This document shows positions 6,488-6,600 of a DNA stretch of 6,600 nt, one piece after another. A program made the translations under genes and the position numbers. Every line of letters starts with the position of its first letter. Position 1 is the stretch's first letter. The notes below the pieces were generated by a model. The model had not been told where the DNA came from, did not search any database, and saw only the letters and a program-made list of their open reading frames with translations. Source of the DNA: Planctomycetaceae bacterium (GTDB taxonomy: Bacteria; Planctomycetota; Planctomycetia; Pirellulales; Pirellulaceae); NCBI GenBank assembly GCA_002705165.1, contig PAJC01000123.1, positions 1 through 6,600 of the forward strand. Reading direction: 5' to 3'.

Positions 6488-6600
6488 GTAAACACCAAAT
6501 GTTTGGGAGGAACGTACATATCTGAGATGGAATCAGACCACTCAGTTCTTTTGCTACAAACATGATCGTGGTCAGGTGTGACACGTTTGGTCACCAAGGT
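6488..6600 (-). promoter_or_regulatory. Upstream region of the small gene with two short dyads
   Basis: Two short inverted repeats are visible: CCAAA-TG-TTTGG at 6495-6506 and TTGGT-C-ACCAA at 6587-6597. They share the TTTGG/CCAAA word and lie about 28 and 120 bases before the start codon. No clear -35/-10 pair stands out. The window ends here, so the true upstream neighbour cannot be seen. Confidence 0.25.

Noticed and set aside
6468..6584. N-terminal extension of the small gene to an ATG at 6584 (93 aa in all)
   Set aside because: The extra residues lack a ribosome binding site and cover the hairpin and Shine-Dalgarno of the internal ATG at 6467, which is the better start.

Overview
The window looks like a moderate-GC stretch of a planctomycete (Planctomycetota, PVC superphylum) genome or metagenome contig. 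The strongest indication is the large minus-strand protein at the left. It joins an SGNH-like domain to the 'membrane-bound dehydrogenase' beta-propeller domain, an architecture known mainly from planctomycetes and their relatives. A divergently transcribed sulfatase resembling heparan N-sulfatases fits the same group.

Layout, left to right. (1) About 1-175 is GC-rich and reads best as a fragment of an unrelated plus-strand protein; it appears to be joined to the 3' part of the next gene. (2) About 176-2396, minus strand: secreted SGNH-like plus PVC-type dehydrogenase protein, without its C-terminal part. (3) 2397-2502: short divergent intergenic/promoter region. (4) 2503-3948, plus strand: exported type I sulfatase with a complete formylglycine motif. 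(5) 3949-4025: convergent spacer with no clear terminator. (6) 4026-6005, minus strand: membrane O-acyltransferase (AT3/OafA-like) fused to a C-terminal SGNH domain. (7) 6006-6302: AT-rich spacer holding several inverted repeats but no supportable gene. (8) 6303-6467, minus strand: an unrecognised 54-residue Trp/His-rich protein with a strong ribosome binding site in the loop of a perfect 8-bp hairpin. (9) 6468-6600: its upstream region, with two short dyads.

Functionally, the sulfatase and the divergent dehydrogenase-type protein fit use of sulfated polysaccharides at the cell envelope, as is common in planctomycetes. The acyltransferase-SGNH protein would acetylate or otherwise acylate a surface or secreted glycan. 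These links come from family knowledge and proximity and are not shown by the sequence. I see no tRNA, rRNA, CRISPR array, transposase or defence system. The most notable observations are the composition and reading-frame break at the left edge and the small orphan gene with its structured translation start.
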